Positions 1-30,310 of a DNA stretch of 31,465 nt are shown here, piece by piece. The notes below the pieces were generated by a model. The model saw nothing but the letters and a program-made list of their open reading frames with translations, did not search any database and was not told the origin of the DNA. This stretch comes from Tubiluchus corallicola (lineage: Eukaryota > Priapulida > Priapulimorpha > Priapulimorphida > Tubiluchidae). The position numbers and the translations under genes are program-made. Each line of letters opens with the position of its first letter. Position 1 is the first letter of the stretch. The stretch lies in the NCBI GenBank assembly GCA_030141605.1, contig JAQGDQ010001637.1:1-31465 (forward strand), in the 5' to 3' direction.

Positions 1-487
1 ATAGCCGTGTATTATGTTGTGTGCTCTTGTTCTAAAATAAAATGAGATACTTTTAAATAAAAGAGTAATGACAATGACAGCCACAGCAATCTCTGTCTAT
101 CCCTCTCCATAGCCTCGCCTCTTTCCCTCTTTCTCTCCTCCCTCTTCCCTATGACAACCCTATGAATCATTTCTCAATTCATGTTATTTACTATAGGCAT
201 TATAAACAAATAGGCTTTGTAGTTTACATCATCGCACACATCTTTCAAATGGTTTCACATTGATACATAGCCCGACTACGATTGTTTAGTCCACGTTTAG
301 GCCACATGAAATTGGAAACGTGTAAAGTTATGAGAAATGGTCAGAACTTGTACGGTCAGCAGGTTGCTTTGTGCTTGGGGAACTATCGTAGGACGTTTGG
401 ATTTGTACGAAAGCGTGCCAGGCAGCAAAGAATCTAAGGAACTTGATCAGTTTTGTCAATTTACTAATAAAACTTAGTTATGTTTAG
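1..487. other. Intron or upstream sequence, no gene seen
   Basis: No exon of the MAT gene or of any other gene could be recognised here. Because the next coding block (1141) opens in the middle of MAT, this is most likely intron sequence of that gene. A pyrimidine-rich stretch lies at about 90-150. Confidence 0.5.
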
Positions 488-499
488 TTATGTAATATT

Positions 500-1060
500 G
501 TTGTTGTTGGCATCCTTCTGTCTCGGAAGACAATGGAGTGTGCGCCAAGAGAGTCAGTTATTGATCACATTGATGGAGCTGCAGCGTCGACTGTGGCTGA
601 GCAGTGTGATCCTTGAACCACTGGAGTAGTCTCTCCAGGGCGCACGCCTGGGCAAGGTGTATGAAGATCCTGAGTTGCTCAGACAACAGGAACCCCCCTC
701 CTCTTCCTCCCTGGTGTAGTCCAAAGGAAAGCGGAGCGATACGTTTGGCACCAGGTTGGCTGCAGGAGCTGCCGGAGTCAGTGGGTTTGTTGCACTGGTC
801 CGCCTTCGGGGCTCCACTCCTAATTTGGAAGGTTTACTCCTCTACACATGGCCGTTGCGTCACTTGACCTCCTCCGCCCTCTAGCCGTTGGCTGCTTGTG
901 CAGCTCCACCTAGTGTCGAGATACAGTGTGGGCATCCCGCAAGCCTACAGCACCTGGTATTCCTAGGCGGTCACCCATCCAAGTACTAACCAGGCTCTAC
1001 GTTGCTTAACTTCAGTGATCGGACGAGAACCGGTGTTTTCAACGTGATATGGCCGTAGTA
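500..1060 (-). mobile_element. Complete 5S rRNA-headed SINE (SINE3 type) with 12-bp target duplication
   Basis: Read on the minus strand the element begins with a 5S rRNA-like head (1060 down to about 941), continues with a body of about 430 bp and ends in a short CAACAACAA tail (about 500-509). The 12-bp sequence TTATGTAATATT stands at both 488-499 and 1061-1072, a perfect target-site duplication that fixes both ends. SINEs with 5S promoters are known from fishes and from several invertebrate groups; the body could belong to one of the deeply conserved metazoan SINE domains, but I could not check this. It sits in a MAT intron, antisense to the gene, about 70 bp upstream of an exon. Confidence 0.85.
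941..1059 (-). pseudogene. 5S rRNA-derived promoter head of the SINE
   Basis: The minus strand follows metazoan 5S rRNA over about 119 nt, from TACTACGGCCATATCACG at the start to GGTGCTGTAGGCTT at the end, and includes the internal-control-region block TGGTTAGTACTTGGATGGG. Several substitutions from normal 5S, the joined SINE body and the outer target duplication show a retroposed SINE head and not a working rRNA gene. Confidence 0.85.
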
Positions 1061-1140
1061 TTATGTAATATTATACATTTATAAAGTGTGACTATAAAAA
1101 TATTTTCAGTGTTATATGTACGAGTAAATATTTTGTGCAG

Positions 1141-9465
<8,325 letters not shown>

Positions 9466-9655
9466 GCCTAAAATCCTCTTGCACGAAGGCCTTAAAGTGT
9501 CTCCTCATAGCCGGAACGCACTGATGTGTTCGGAGAGAATATTTACAAAATTATTTCACTGTCTAAGGGCTTTGTAAATGTATTGGAATTCACATTCATG
9601 GGAAGAGCAGTTATATATCAAATAAGCTTTAAACGAATTTTAATTGATTTATCTT

Positions 9656-10070
9656 TAAAGGAAAGAACAAGTCACTTCGTATGTTGGATTTATATTACTG
9701 TTGTCACTCAAACTGTTTGTGCTGTGCTAAAGGAAAGAATGAGTCACTCAGCATGTTGGTTTATTTTACTGTTATCACTTAAACTGTTTGTGGTGCGCTA
9801 AATGAAAGAACGATTCACTTCGTATGTTGGATTTATATTACTGTTGTCACTTAAGCTGTTTGTGCTGTGCTAAAGGAAAGAATGAGTCACTCAGCATGTT
9901 GGTTTATTTTACTCTTATCACTTAAACTGTTTGTGGTGCGCTAGAGGAAAGAAAAAGTGACTTAGTATGTTGGGTTTATTTTATTGTTATCACTTAAACT
10001 GTTTGCGGTGCGCTAAAGGAAAGAGCAAGTCACTCAGTACGTTGGGTTTACTCTAAGGTTATCACTTAAA
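9656..10070. repeat. 72-bp tandem repeat, about six copies
   Basis: Units start AAAGGAAAGAA and contain TTATCACTTAAACTGTTTG, near 9657, 9729, 9801, 9873, 9943 and 10015. Alternate units share variants (ACTTCGTATG against ACTCAGCATG), so the array partly evolved as a dimer. It begins 190 bp after the MAT stop codon and may overlap its 3' UTR. Confidence 0.9.
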
Positions 10071-11957
10071 CTTAGAAAAATATAACAGAGAAATTGGCAA
10101 AAAAAAACTGCCTACGAAGCATAAATTTAAAACGTACTTCCTCTGAATAGAAATTTTCAGGCGTGTTGGTTGGTTGGTTGCTGCCATTCACTTGAAAATT
10201 ATGACGTAACTGGGGAGACTTCGTGACTTTTCGTGAACGCATCGCGGGTTTCCGTGAGCGCGACGCTGCTTAATTTAATTCAAACTTCTGCAGTTTACCT
10301 AATCTTCACGCAAAAATCAGCTATCAAATGCTTTTGTAAAAAGTTATGATACTTTGGACGAAGATTTCTTCAGGATGAATGACGTCACTGGAAGACGAAT
10401 GGGCTTTCAACATTGAAGCGCTCAAGCATGAAGTGATCGCAACTTTAAACTAATTTTACTAGTTACACGAGGCGCTTAGTGCAGTTTTGTTACTAAATCC
10501 TTCTAACGTTTTTCGCGAATACTGAACTAAGCTCAACTTCCCAGAATGCTTGACCTTTCCTTTAATAATATTAAATGCAGAATCGATGCACTGTGATAAA
10601 TATGTTACTGTTCTCAAAAAGTAATTTCCGAAGAATTTTGTGCCTTATGAATTACTACTTTATGTGATATTAAACATTGTATAATTTACTTAAAAATGTT
10701 TAAACAAAATCATAGTTGTGTTAACAATTATATCCCTAATATATATTTTTAACAATAAAATGTTATACTTGTAATGAACAGAACATGTGACCGTTAGACT
10801 GTTTTGTGGGCAGCTCAGTGACTTTGCAGTGTTTTGGATACCAGCGCATTTTCATAAATAGTTACGTCAAAAACGTCAATCTGTCTTTATTGTTTGGTAA
10901 AAAGGAGGCAGGATGATTTTTCATATACTGTATCTTTTTCAAGACCGATACAGATTAGGGTTAGGGATATACATATATATACATATACATTTACAGATAT
11001 ACATTTTAACACAATTAATACTGCAAAAGCGTTTCTGATAATGAAATAATAGTAATAATTAAACTTAATTATTTACTTATTGGCGAGCGCAACTATTGAT
11101 GACATCAGAAACTAACATAACTTCAACCGCAAAAATATGGCGTGAGCGTGTTGCGCGTGTTTGCGAAAACGAAAATTGAAGTTCAGTGCTACTGTAAGAT
11201 ATTCAGTGTGTTGTACTAAAACTAGACAAGTTTTAAGAGAAAAATTCAAATTTACCGCTGTGCTCACGCATGAGCTGTTGAACGTTTGTAGTTCACAAAC
11301 CTAACACGTCTGAACTGAGAGGTACATCGCCTGTTTTTGTGCAATAGCTTTCCGAAATGCAAGCGCTAGTGCCCGTCTAACCAGCAAATGGCGAAATGCA
11401 TGTATATGAAAAACAAGCTGTCTTCTTTTAAACACTGTTCCTGCATAAAAGTGTCAAACCGGTAGCATAATTGATGAATACATGGTAAGGGAACCAATTA
11501 CAGTTCAAAAATTTTTTTAATCAGCTGAAACTGTTTGCAAAATGATTGCAGTAAAAATATGTCAACAAATAATATTTTACCTAGAAAAAGGTATTTTTAG
11601 ACAACGTAATTACAACCAGCCATCAAGGAAGATTTCCAGATTTGCTGCAAAGATTTATGACATTGGAGACCACCTTGGCCAGTGTCCAGTTTCCGTGTCC
11701 TTGTCCGAGTGTGGAACGATGGCGCTTCAGGGAAGGGTTTCGCGCTAGATAAGTCGAGTAGTTGTCACGGAGTCAGTGTTGACATGGAGGCTGCCATTTT
11801 GTTGCAAGGGGTTCGGTCACATGTCACGTGATCTGAAAGAACGCTTCTACCACTCTCCTCATGGTCAACGCTATCTCTACACGACAAGGGCAGATTTTGG
11901 GCCACAGATCTCTTTGCCACCTGATCATACATCAGTGGCTTCTCAATTTATACATAT
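10071..11957. other. Intergenic sequence, no gene recognised
   Basis: Nothing with a recognisable protein or RNA signature was seen, although the promoter and first exon(s) of the TTLL4-like gene are expected between here and 14185. A short frame at 11542-11748 shows no known motif and was not called. Confidence 0.5.
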
Positions 11958-12306
11958 TGTTACGAAGGCAGATTTGACCAACCCTCTAATGTTAGTAATG
12001 GGTATAGTCGAGAAGCCCAGTAATGCAAATGTACCTGTATAAAACAGAATGCATGCCGCAATTTGACGATTCCAACCTGGCCTTTCTGTCTGTAAAGGTG
12101 AATGCTGTAGGTTTGCTCATTTATACCAAAGTCTGTTCACATGTCATTCTTTTGGAGTTACCGGTTGTGCAATAAAGTTAAATTTACACTCGCATTCCGT
12201 ATCTTTTTACTTTTCTCGTCTGCTGTAGTACTTTCATAACTTGTATGCCGCTCGATACATTCTGAGGAGACGGATCGGCGCCTGAAAAGGACCCGGATCC
12301 GTTACA
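11958..12306 (+). repeat. 5' LTR (349 bp)
   Basis: Begins TGTTACGAAGG and ends GGATCCGTTACA, obeying the TG..CA rule. It is similar along its length to 5007-5338. All three LTR starts in the window are preceded by TAT, so the true terminus might lie a few bases further out. Confidence 0.8.
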
Positions 12307-12622
12307 CTGGTGCACATAAGTGGGATCCGAAATTGCCGCCTGGAATGGATCGACATTATTGGGTTTGGTGAGTGCTGCATTTTGCTTTAGGCAGACAGCT
12401 TGTCTGTACTACTCGGCGTGTTTTTGTGTTTTTGTAGACAGTTTCGTGTTTTTACCTTTTATGTTGAAAGGCAATTGAACGGCCTTTATGCGACAGGCAG
12501 CATCGGCCTTAGCTTAAACAGTTCTATGTTTTTATCGAGTTCCCAATGAGGCGATATTAGCCTGTATTTAGGATTAGGAGACGTACAGCCATTTTGTGAC
12601 TTTGCATGTATAGCGAGTCACC

Positions 12623-12712
12623 GTAGTTTAGTGTTCCGTAATGGCTAGGATGCCAGAACACTGTTTTTAAATGGTAGTTTAGTGTTCCGTAATGGCTAGG
12701 ATGCCAGAACAC
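12623..12712. repeat. 39-bp direct duplication inside the LTR element
   Basis: GTAGTTTAGTGTTCCGTAAT and the 19 bases after it occur at 12623-12661 and 12674-12712. Confidence 0.9.
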
Positions 12713-13754
12713 GCTTTTCAACATGGGGCTCTGTTGTGTTCAGTTAGCTAAGATTATGCAGTTGTGAACACTTGATGCTCGTCTTTTTAACTGTACGTCA
12801 CTGGTCAAAGTTGAACCGGTTTTCGGTAGCTTTTGCGAAGCCAGAACGTTGAAGCAGTTTAAAAGATTAATCGTTTTTCTCTACTTTGCCGTTGTTGTTG
12901 TTGTACAGCAGTACCTTGTTTGTAAATTTGTTTCGTCTTTATTCCTCTTGCCGAGTCTGTTGCAGTAAGCTTGTCAGTATGCCTATCTCGTTCACTCAGG
13001 GAAGCCAAGTTCGAAACTTCGATTGCTACACGAGTCTATTATGACGGACGCGAGTCTATTATGGAGTACCGTCAAAGACATGGTTTATGGCTAGGAGTAC
13101 AATACCGTTGTAGCACATGGCTGGAGTACCCTACACCTTCGCAAGTATCGCAACTACTTTATTTCACCGGGCAGACAGATGGTTCGAATCCCTACCGACG
13201 CCCCAGGAGAACTTCTATAGACTGTTCAATGTATCACATCATAAGGTTGTCTCAGTGCCTCGGAAGTAACTAGTAGAATGCTTTTTCGTTTCAAGGCCTG
13301 TTTTGCCGATAGCGTGATGTGCAAAGACTGGTTTCTGTTTAAAGACTGACTGTATTGTTTTTTGGGACAGTCTCGATAGATATCGATACACTGCACTCAC
13401 AAGAAGTGGATCATTGATCTGTAGGATTATCAACTCACCGTTTTCAGTTTTATGCTGTCATAAACCTGGATAGAATATTTGTACTAGTGCTGTTTACAAT
13501 TTTGATTATTTTGTTAAACTGATTTGCTCAACTTTGAATGACTTTTGTTGGGTTCAACTAGAGTAAAATTTAATTGCATTTGCATTTGCTGTAACTCATT
13601 TGTGGACAAATGGAAATTGAGGAGGGGGTATTGTTACGAAGGCAGATTTGACCAACCCTCTAATGTTAGTAATGGGTATAGTCGAAATTTTAGTGATTTT
13701 CGATTTTTTAGTTTCGAGATATATTTTCTGTAGACAGACGTATAAGTCTTAACT

Positions 13755-14130
13755 ACCATCTTTGCCTTTGACTTTGACCTTTTGGTGTCGCAATATACGA
13801 TGTTTACTCCTGACATTGATCTTTGAACTTTTTAACCATGTAAAGTAGCATATTTACTTCTGATATTGAACTTTGACTTGCCAGCTCACAGTATATAATG
13901 TCCACTAGCAACAATGATATTTGACCTTTTGAACTCGCAATATACGATGTTTACTCCTGACATTGACCTTTGAACTTTTTTAACCATGTAAAGTAGTATA
14001 TTCACTTCTGATATTGAACTTTGACTTGCCAGCTCACAGTATATAATGTCCACTAGCAACAATGATATTTGACCTTTTGAACTCGTAGTATACCATGTTT
14101 ATTCATGACATTGACCTTTGACCTTTTCAC
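13755..14130. repeat. 147-bp tandem repeat built of three 48-bp subunits
   Basis: About 2.5 copies. The landmark GATGTTTACTCCTGACATTG is at 13799 and 13946, and a variant is near 14092. Each unit contains three related subunits centred on TTTGACCTTT, TGAACTTT and TTTGACTTGC. The array reaches to within 60 bp of the first recognised TTLL exon. Confidence 0.88.
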
Positions 14131-14185
14131 ATGTAATGTAATATGTTTAAAACGCATTTTCCGAGTTTTCTTTTCACTCTTACAG

Positions 14186-26221
<12,036 letters not shown>

Positions 26222-26246
26222 CGATATTCACTTGAACTTCATTTAA

Positions 26247-26486
26247 AGATAACAGAATTTTAAAGTAATTTTCTCCCTCCCAAAACCTTCCATACAAATT
26301 TATATTTTTAGCATTAAGCCTACATGCTTGAAAGACTTGTGTAATTGAAAAAAAATCTTAGCAATGAATTTTTAAAGAGTTTGTGCCAACGTCGACGCAA
26401 GCTCTGTATGCAATAAGATATCACGTAAGTGGTGCAAAATTTTAAAACGATTTTAAGCTTTATTTATGAAGAGTAGTTCTTGCCCT
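26247..26486 (+). mobile_element. TTAA-flanked MITE family, copy E (240 bp, internally shortened)
   Basis: Flanked by TTAA at 26243-26246 and 26487-26490. The right end TTCTTGCCCT and the segments TGAAAGACTTGTGTAATTG, GACGCAAGCTCTGTATGCAA and AAGCTTTATTTATGAAG match copies A-D, with the centre deleted. It starts 25 bp after the TTLL stop codon, so it is probably transcribed in the 3' UTR. Confidence 0.78.
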
Positions 26487-26676
26487 TTAAATAACTTTTA
26501 TTTATTGCAAACTTTACCTCTTTGCCTCTCACAAATAATAACAATAACACAAACAAACAACAACAATAATGGAGAGCTGACTTGCTTTGCGAGACCCTCT
26601 GCATCATCATCCTCTGCAGTATGAAGCTTCTGGCAACAATAAGTATCTTAATTAACGACGGGCGAGCCCAACAAGT

Positions 26677-28609
26677 GATGTAGAGTCTGACTGATTCGCA
26701 TTACTGGTGTAGAGCAGAGTGAACTAGAGTCTATAATGGATGTAGAGTCTAGACTGATTCGCATTACTGGTGTAGAGAAGAGTGAACTAGAGTCTATAAT
26801 GGATGTAGAGTCTAGACTGATTCGCATTACTGGTGTAGAGAAGAGTGAACTAGAGTCTATAATGGATGTAGAGTCTAGACTGATTCGCATTACTGGTGTA
26901 GAGCAGAATGAACTAGAGTCTATAATGGATGTAGAGTCTAGACTGATTCGCATTACTGGTGTAGAGAAGAGTGAACTAGAGTCTATAATGGATGTAGAGT
27001 CTAGACTGATTCGCATTACTGTTGTAGAGCAGAATGAACTAGAGTCTATAATGGATGTAGAGTCTAGACTGATTCGCATTACTGTTGTAGAGCAGAAATG
27101 AACTAGAGTCTATAATGGATGTAGAGTCTAGACTGATTCGCATTACATTTGTAGAGAAGAGTGAACTAGAGTCTATAATGGATGTAGAGTCTAGACTGAT
27201 TCGCATTACTGGTGTAGAGCAGAATGAACTAGAGTCTATAATGGATGTAGAGTCTAGACTGATTCGCATTACTGTTGTAGAGCAGAATGAACTAGAGTCT
27301 ATAATGGATGTAGAGTCTAGACTGATTCGCATTACTGGTGTAGAGAAGAGTGAACTAGAGTCTATAATGGATGTAGAGTCTGACTGATTCGCATTACTGG
27401 TGTAGAGAAGAGTGAACTAGAGTCTATAATGGATGTAGAGTCTGACTGATTCGCATTACTGGTGTAGAGAAGAGTGAACTAGAGTCTATAATGGATGTAG
27501 AGTCTAGACTGATTCGCATTACTGTTGTAGAGCAGAGTGAACTAGAGTCTATAATGGATGTAGAGTCTAGACTGATTCGCATTACTGTTGTAGAGCAGAA
27601 ATGAACTAGAGTCTATAATGGATGTAGAGTCTAGACTGATTCGCATTACTATTTGTAGAGAAGAGTGAACTAGAGTCTATAATGGATGTAGAGTCTAGAC
27701 TGATTCGCATTATTGGTGTAGAGCAGAATGAACTAGAGTCTATAATGGATGTAGAGTCTAGACTGATTCGCATTACTGGTGTAGAGCAGAAATGAACTAG
27801 AGTCTATAATGGATGTAGAGTCTGACTGATTCGCATTACTGGTGTAGAGAAGAGTGAACTAGAGTCTATAATGGATGTAGAGTCTAGACTGATTCGCATT
27901 ACTGGTGTAGAGTAGAGTAAACTAGAGTCTATAATGGATGTAGAGTCTAGACTGATTCGCATTACTATTTGTAGAGCAGAGTGAAGTAGACACTATAACG
28001 GATGTGGAGTCTAGACTGATTCACGTTACTGTTGTAGAGCAGAGTGAAGTAGAATCTATAACGGATGTGGAGTCTAGACTGAATCACGTTACTGTTGTAG
28101 AGCAGAGTGAAGTAGACACTATAATGGATGTAGAGTCTAGACTGATTCACGTAACTATTGTAGAGCAGAGTGAAGTAGAATCTATAACGGATGTGGAGTC
28201 TAGACTGATTCACGTTACTGTTGTAGAGCAGAGTGAAGTAGACACTATAACGGATGTGGAGTCTAGACTGATTCACGTTACTGTTGTAGAGCAGAGTGAA
28301 GTAGAATCTATAACGGATGTGGAGTCTAGACTGAATCACGTTACTGTTGTAGAGCAGAGTGAAGTAGACACTATAACGGATGTAGAGTCTAGACTGATTC
28401 ACGTTACTGTTGTAGAGCAGAGTGAAGTAGAATCTATAACGGATGTGGAGTCTAGACTGATTCACGTTACTGTTGTAGAGCAGAGTGAAGTAGACACTAT
28501 AACGGATGTGGAGTCTAGACTGATTCACGTTACTGTTGTAGAGCAGAGTGAAGTAGACACTATAATGGATGGAGAGTCTAGACTGATTCACGTTACTGTT
28601 GTAGAGCAG
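26677..28609. repeat. 63-bp minisatellite, about 31 copies, two subfamilies
   Basis: Unit GATGTAGAGTCTAGACTGAT continuing TCGCATTACTG..GTAGAGCAGAGTGAACTAGAGTCTATAAT. Each intact unit carries the 10-bp palindrome AGTCTAGACT. From 26677 to about 27970 the units have CGCATTACT and GAACTAGAG. From about 27970 to 28609 they have CACGTTACT and GAAGTAGA and mostly alternate GACACTATA with GAATCTATA, a 126-bp dimer. As 63 is a multiple of three, frames stay open on both strands until single-base indels shift them. Differences between units are mostly amino-acid-changing, so coding is not supported. Confidence 0.96.
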
Positions 28610-28637
28610 GCGTGATCTTGATATTAAACATCAACGG

Positions 28638-28643
28638 TTTATT
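28638..28643 (-). promoter_or_regulatory. Possible poly(A) signal AATAAA (minus strand)
   Basis: TTTATT on the plus strand, 33-38 bp downstream of the TGA of the minus-strand candidate exon and just outside the minisatellite. Confidence 0.4.
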
Positions 28644-28675
28644 AAGTCCGAGAGCCATTTGTATTATTACGAGGT

Positions 28676-28863
28676 TCAAAAACTGTTCTGCTGATTATTC
28701 ACGATTGCATATTTTGTGACCTGTGAGTTGATTTCACGTACAATTTTGGTCGCTTGGTTTCTGACCATTTGTAGACATTGCTTCAGAACAAAATTAGGTG
28801 TAACAAATCCTGAAACAAACTTTAGTTTCTTGGTTTCTTCGAGTATTTTTGGAGAAAGATAAT
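28676..28863 (-). CDS. Candidate terminal exon of an unrecognised minus-strand gene
   Basis: The minus-strand frame encodes YLSPKILEETKKLKFVSGF, then VTPNFVLKQCLQMVRNQATK and a short tail to TGA. The composition looks like a normal helical soluble protein and not a repeat. A possible acceptor GCATTAG precedes 28863, an AATAAA lies downstream, and its phase fits the donor of the candidate exon at 29879-30009. I do not recognise the protein. It could also be the end of an unrecognised retroelement ORF. Confidence 0.4.
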
Positions 28864-28879
28864 CTAATGCAAAATTCAT

Positions 28880-29123
28880 TTAAGCCAAATATCCAGAGCT
28901 GCTTGGATTAAGTGTGATAAAACTTTATATAAAAGAGCAAGTAGCTTTTAGCTGCTTTGGAAATTTTAAATGTGTATCTCTTGGCACAAGTCAAGTTTGT
29001 TAAGTTCTTGTGGGTTATGGTGTTAGGTTATGGCATATTAGGTTAGTTTTTGTTAGGAATTTTTTATTTTTGTTATGCAGTGTGTCATTGATAATCTGCG
29101 CATGAATAAGCAGTTTTTTCTAA
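28880..29123. other. Non-coding, nothing recognised
   Basis: AT-rich, with several GTTAGG strings near 29020-29055. It would be intron if the minus-strand gene is real. Confidence 0.5.
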
Positions 29124-29285
29124 TGCTTGTTTCTTTGTTTTAGCTGATTTAGGTACTGACAAAGGACATTGGTTGAAAAATATATCAGCATGTTCACACA
29201 CACGCACGCGCACGCACGCACGCACGCACACACACACTTGCACGTCTGTCTGTCTTTCTGTCTGTCTATGCATCTATCTATCTAA

Positions 29286-29329
<44 letters not shown>

Positions 29330-29330
29330 A

Positions 29331-29426
<96 letters not shown>

Positions 29427-29511
29427 CATCCATCCATCCATCCATCCATCCATCCATCCATCCATCCATCCATCCATCCATCCATCCATCCATCCATCCA
29501 TCCATCCATCC

Positions 29512-29596
<85 letters not shown>

Positions 29597-29702
29597 CGTG
29601 CGTGCATGCGTGCGTGTGTGTGAGTGTGTGTATATGCTGATATATTCTTCAACCAATGTCCTTTGTCAGTACGTAAATCACTATGCAACAAAGCAACAAG
29701 CA
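29124..29702. repeat. Inverted repeat (arms about 110 bp) enclosing a compound microsatellite
   Basis: The left arm 29124 to about 29235 contains GTACTGACAAAGGACATTGG, TTGAAAAATATATCAGCA and CA/CGCA repeats. The right arm from about 29590 to 29702 is its reverse complement with few changes. Between them lie (CTGT)n, (CTAT)n, (CTGT)n, (CTAT)n, (CATC)n, (TA)n and (TG)n in that order. The arms could be terminal inverted repeats of a MITE or the result of an inverted duplication. Frames through it are artefacts. Confidence 0.88.
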
Positions 29703-29878
29703 TGACACGTATTACAGTGTACAGTGTACCATCAGATAAGTAAAGTTAATTACCTGTCTACAGTTACAGTTTTAAATTGATCTCATTGTGCGTCGCGAAT
29801 CTTCAGAAGCAATGAAAAATAATTCTTGTACAGTGTTCATGTAAACATACTTACGGCTGGACATACTTACATACTTAC

Positions 29879-30009
29879 TTTCCTTCGGCCTTTTCATCAG
29901 AAAATTTTTAAAACATTGATTTTTTTCACATACGTCCATTTCACTAATATCATCTTCTTCGTAACCATATAACTCTGGTCTGGTTGTAAATATTTCATTT
30001 AAAATTTTG
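29879..30009 (-). CDS. Candidate internal exon of the minus-strand gene
   Basis: The minus-strand frame encodes KILNEIFTTRPELYGYEEDD, then ISEMDVCEKNQCFKNFLMKR and PKE, ending at a strong donor GTAAGTATG. The donor phase (one base of the next codon) matches the acceptor at 28863. The 5' border (CACTAG at 30015-30010) is weak, with no pyrimidine tract, and no start codon is in frame upstream, so the extent is uncertain. The product is not recognised. Confidence 0.3.
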
Positions 30010-30139
30010 CTAGTGTTCAATGTCCGCCAGGTTTTTTACTTTTCGTTTCCTGATTTTGATAACGCGTGATCAGTGACTATTTTATTACTTATGCTAAACT
30101 TAAAGATTAAATAAAATTAAATTTATAATATTATATTAT

Positions 30140-30310
30140 ATTAATTCTTTATTTGTCATTAAAATGGTTCACTCATTATAATAAAATTGAGTAAGCCTCA
30201 GCGTAATGTTAAAATAACAACACTGTTCAAGACAAATGCGTCCAGTGCAGCCTAAAAAAAAACTAAAGTGCAAAACTAAGGCCTAATTATATACAATAAA
30301 TGAACATATT
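30140..30310 (-). mobile_element. LINE 3' UTR fragment, same family as 8801-9299
   Basis: Shares the CTTTATTTG.CATT start, the block CACTGTTC..ACAAATGCGTC and the AAAGTGCAA.AC.A block with 8806-8935, in the same orientation. On the minus strand it ends ACAAATAAAGAATTAATATAA, running into an AT repeat. Confidence 0.65.

Larger units (their letters stand above)
11958..13685 (+). mobile_element. Internally deleted Ty3-like LTR retrotransposon with truncated 3' LTR
   Basis: The 5' LTR (11958-12306) is followed by a primer-binding-like TGGTGCACATAAGTGGGATC (from 12308), then 1.3 kb of non-coding sequence, then a polypurine tract AATTGAGGAGGGGG just before 13629, then the first 54 bp of a second LTR (13632-13685, TGTTACGAAGGCAGATTTGA and on) identical to the start of the 5' LTR. 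Order and spacing are those of an LTR element, but no gag, protease, reverse transcriptase or integrase frame remains. The primer site is a diverged form of the one at 5340-5360, complementary to a tRNA-Leu 3' end. The 3' LTR is cut off where the next tandem array begins. Confidence 0.8.

Noticed and set aside
554-867. Small open frames on both strands
   Set aside because: They lie inside the 5S-headed SINE body.
941-1059. Functional 5S rRNA gene
   Set aside because: It carries several changes, is fused to a SINE body and lies inside the outer target duplication.
10950-10970. Telomere-like TTAGGGTTAGGG
   Set aside because: Only two units; too short to mean anything.
11542-12042. Two open frames as possible first exons of TTLL or a separate gene
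   Set aside because: No family motif, no convincing donor in the needed phase, and the second runs into the LTR.
13180-13206. tRNA-like B box (GGTTCGAATCC) followed by a CCCCA-like end
   Set aside because: The T-stem does not pair well and no A box or acceptor partner was found upstream; left as interior sequence of the LTR element.
26677-28609. CRISPR array
   Set aside because: The units are contiguous 63-bp tandem repeats without unique spacers, in an animal genome.
26648-28615. Repeat-protein genes with 21-residue units (MDVESRLIRITGVE.. and the antisense MRISLDSTSIID..)
   Set aside because: 63 is a multiple of three, so any stop-free frame stays open. Frames break at single-base indels, both strands are open, and unit differences are mostly amino-acid-changing.
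29173-29703. Open frames of [16 protein letters not shown] or THTHTH type
   Set aside because: Compound microsatellite translation.
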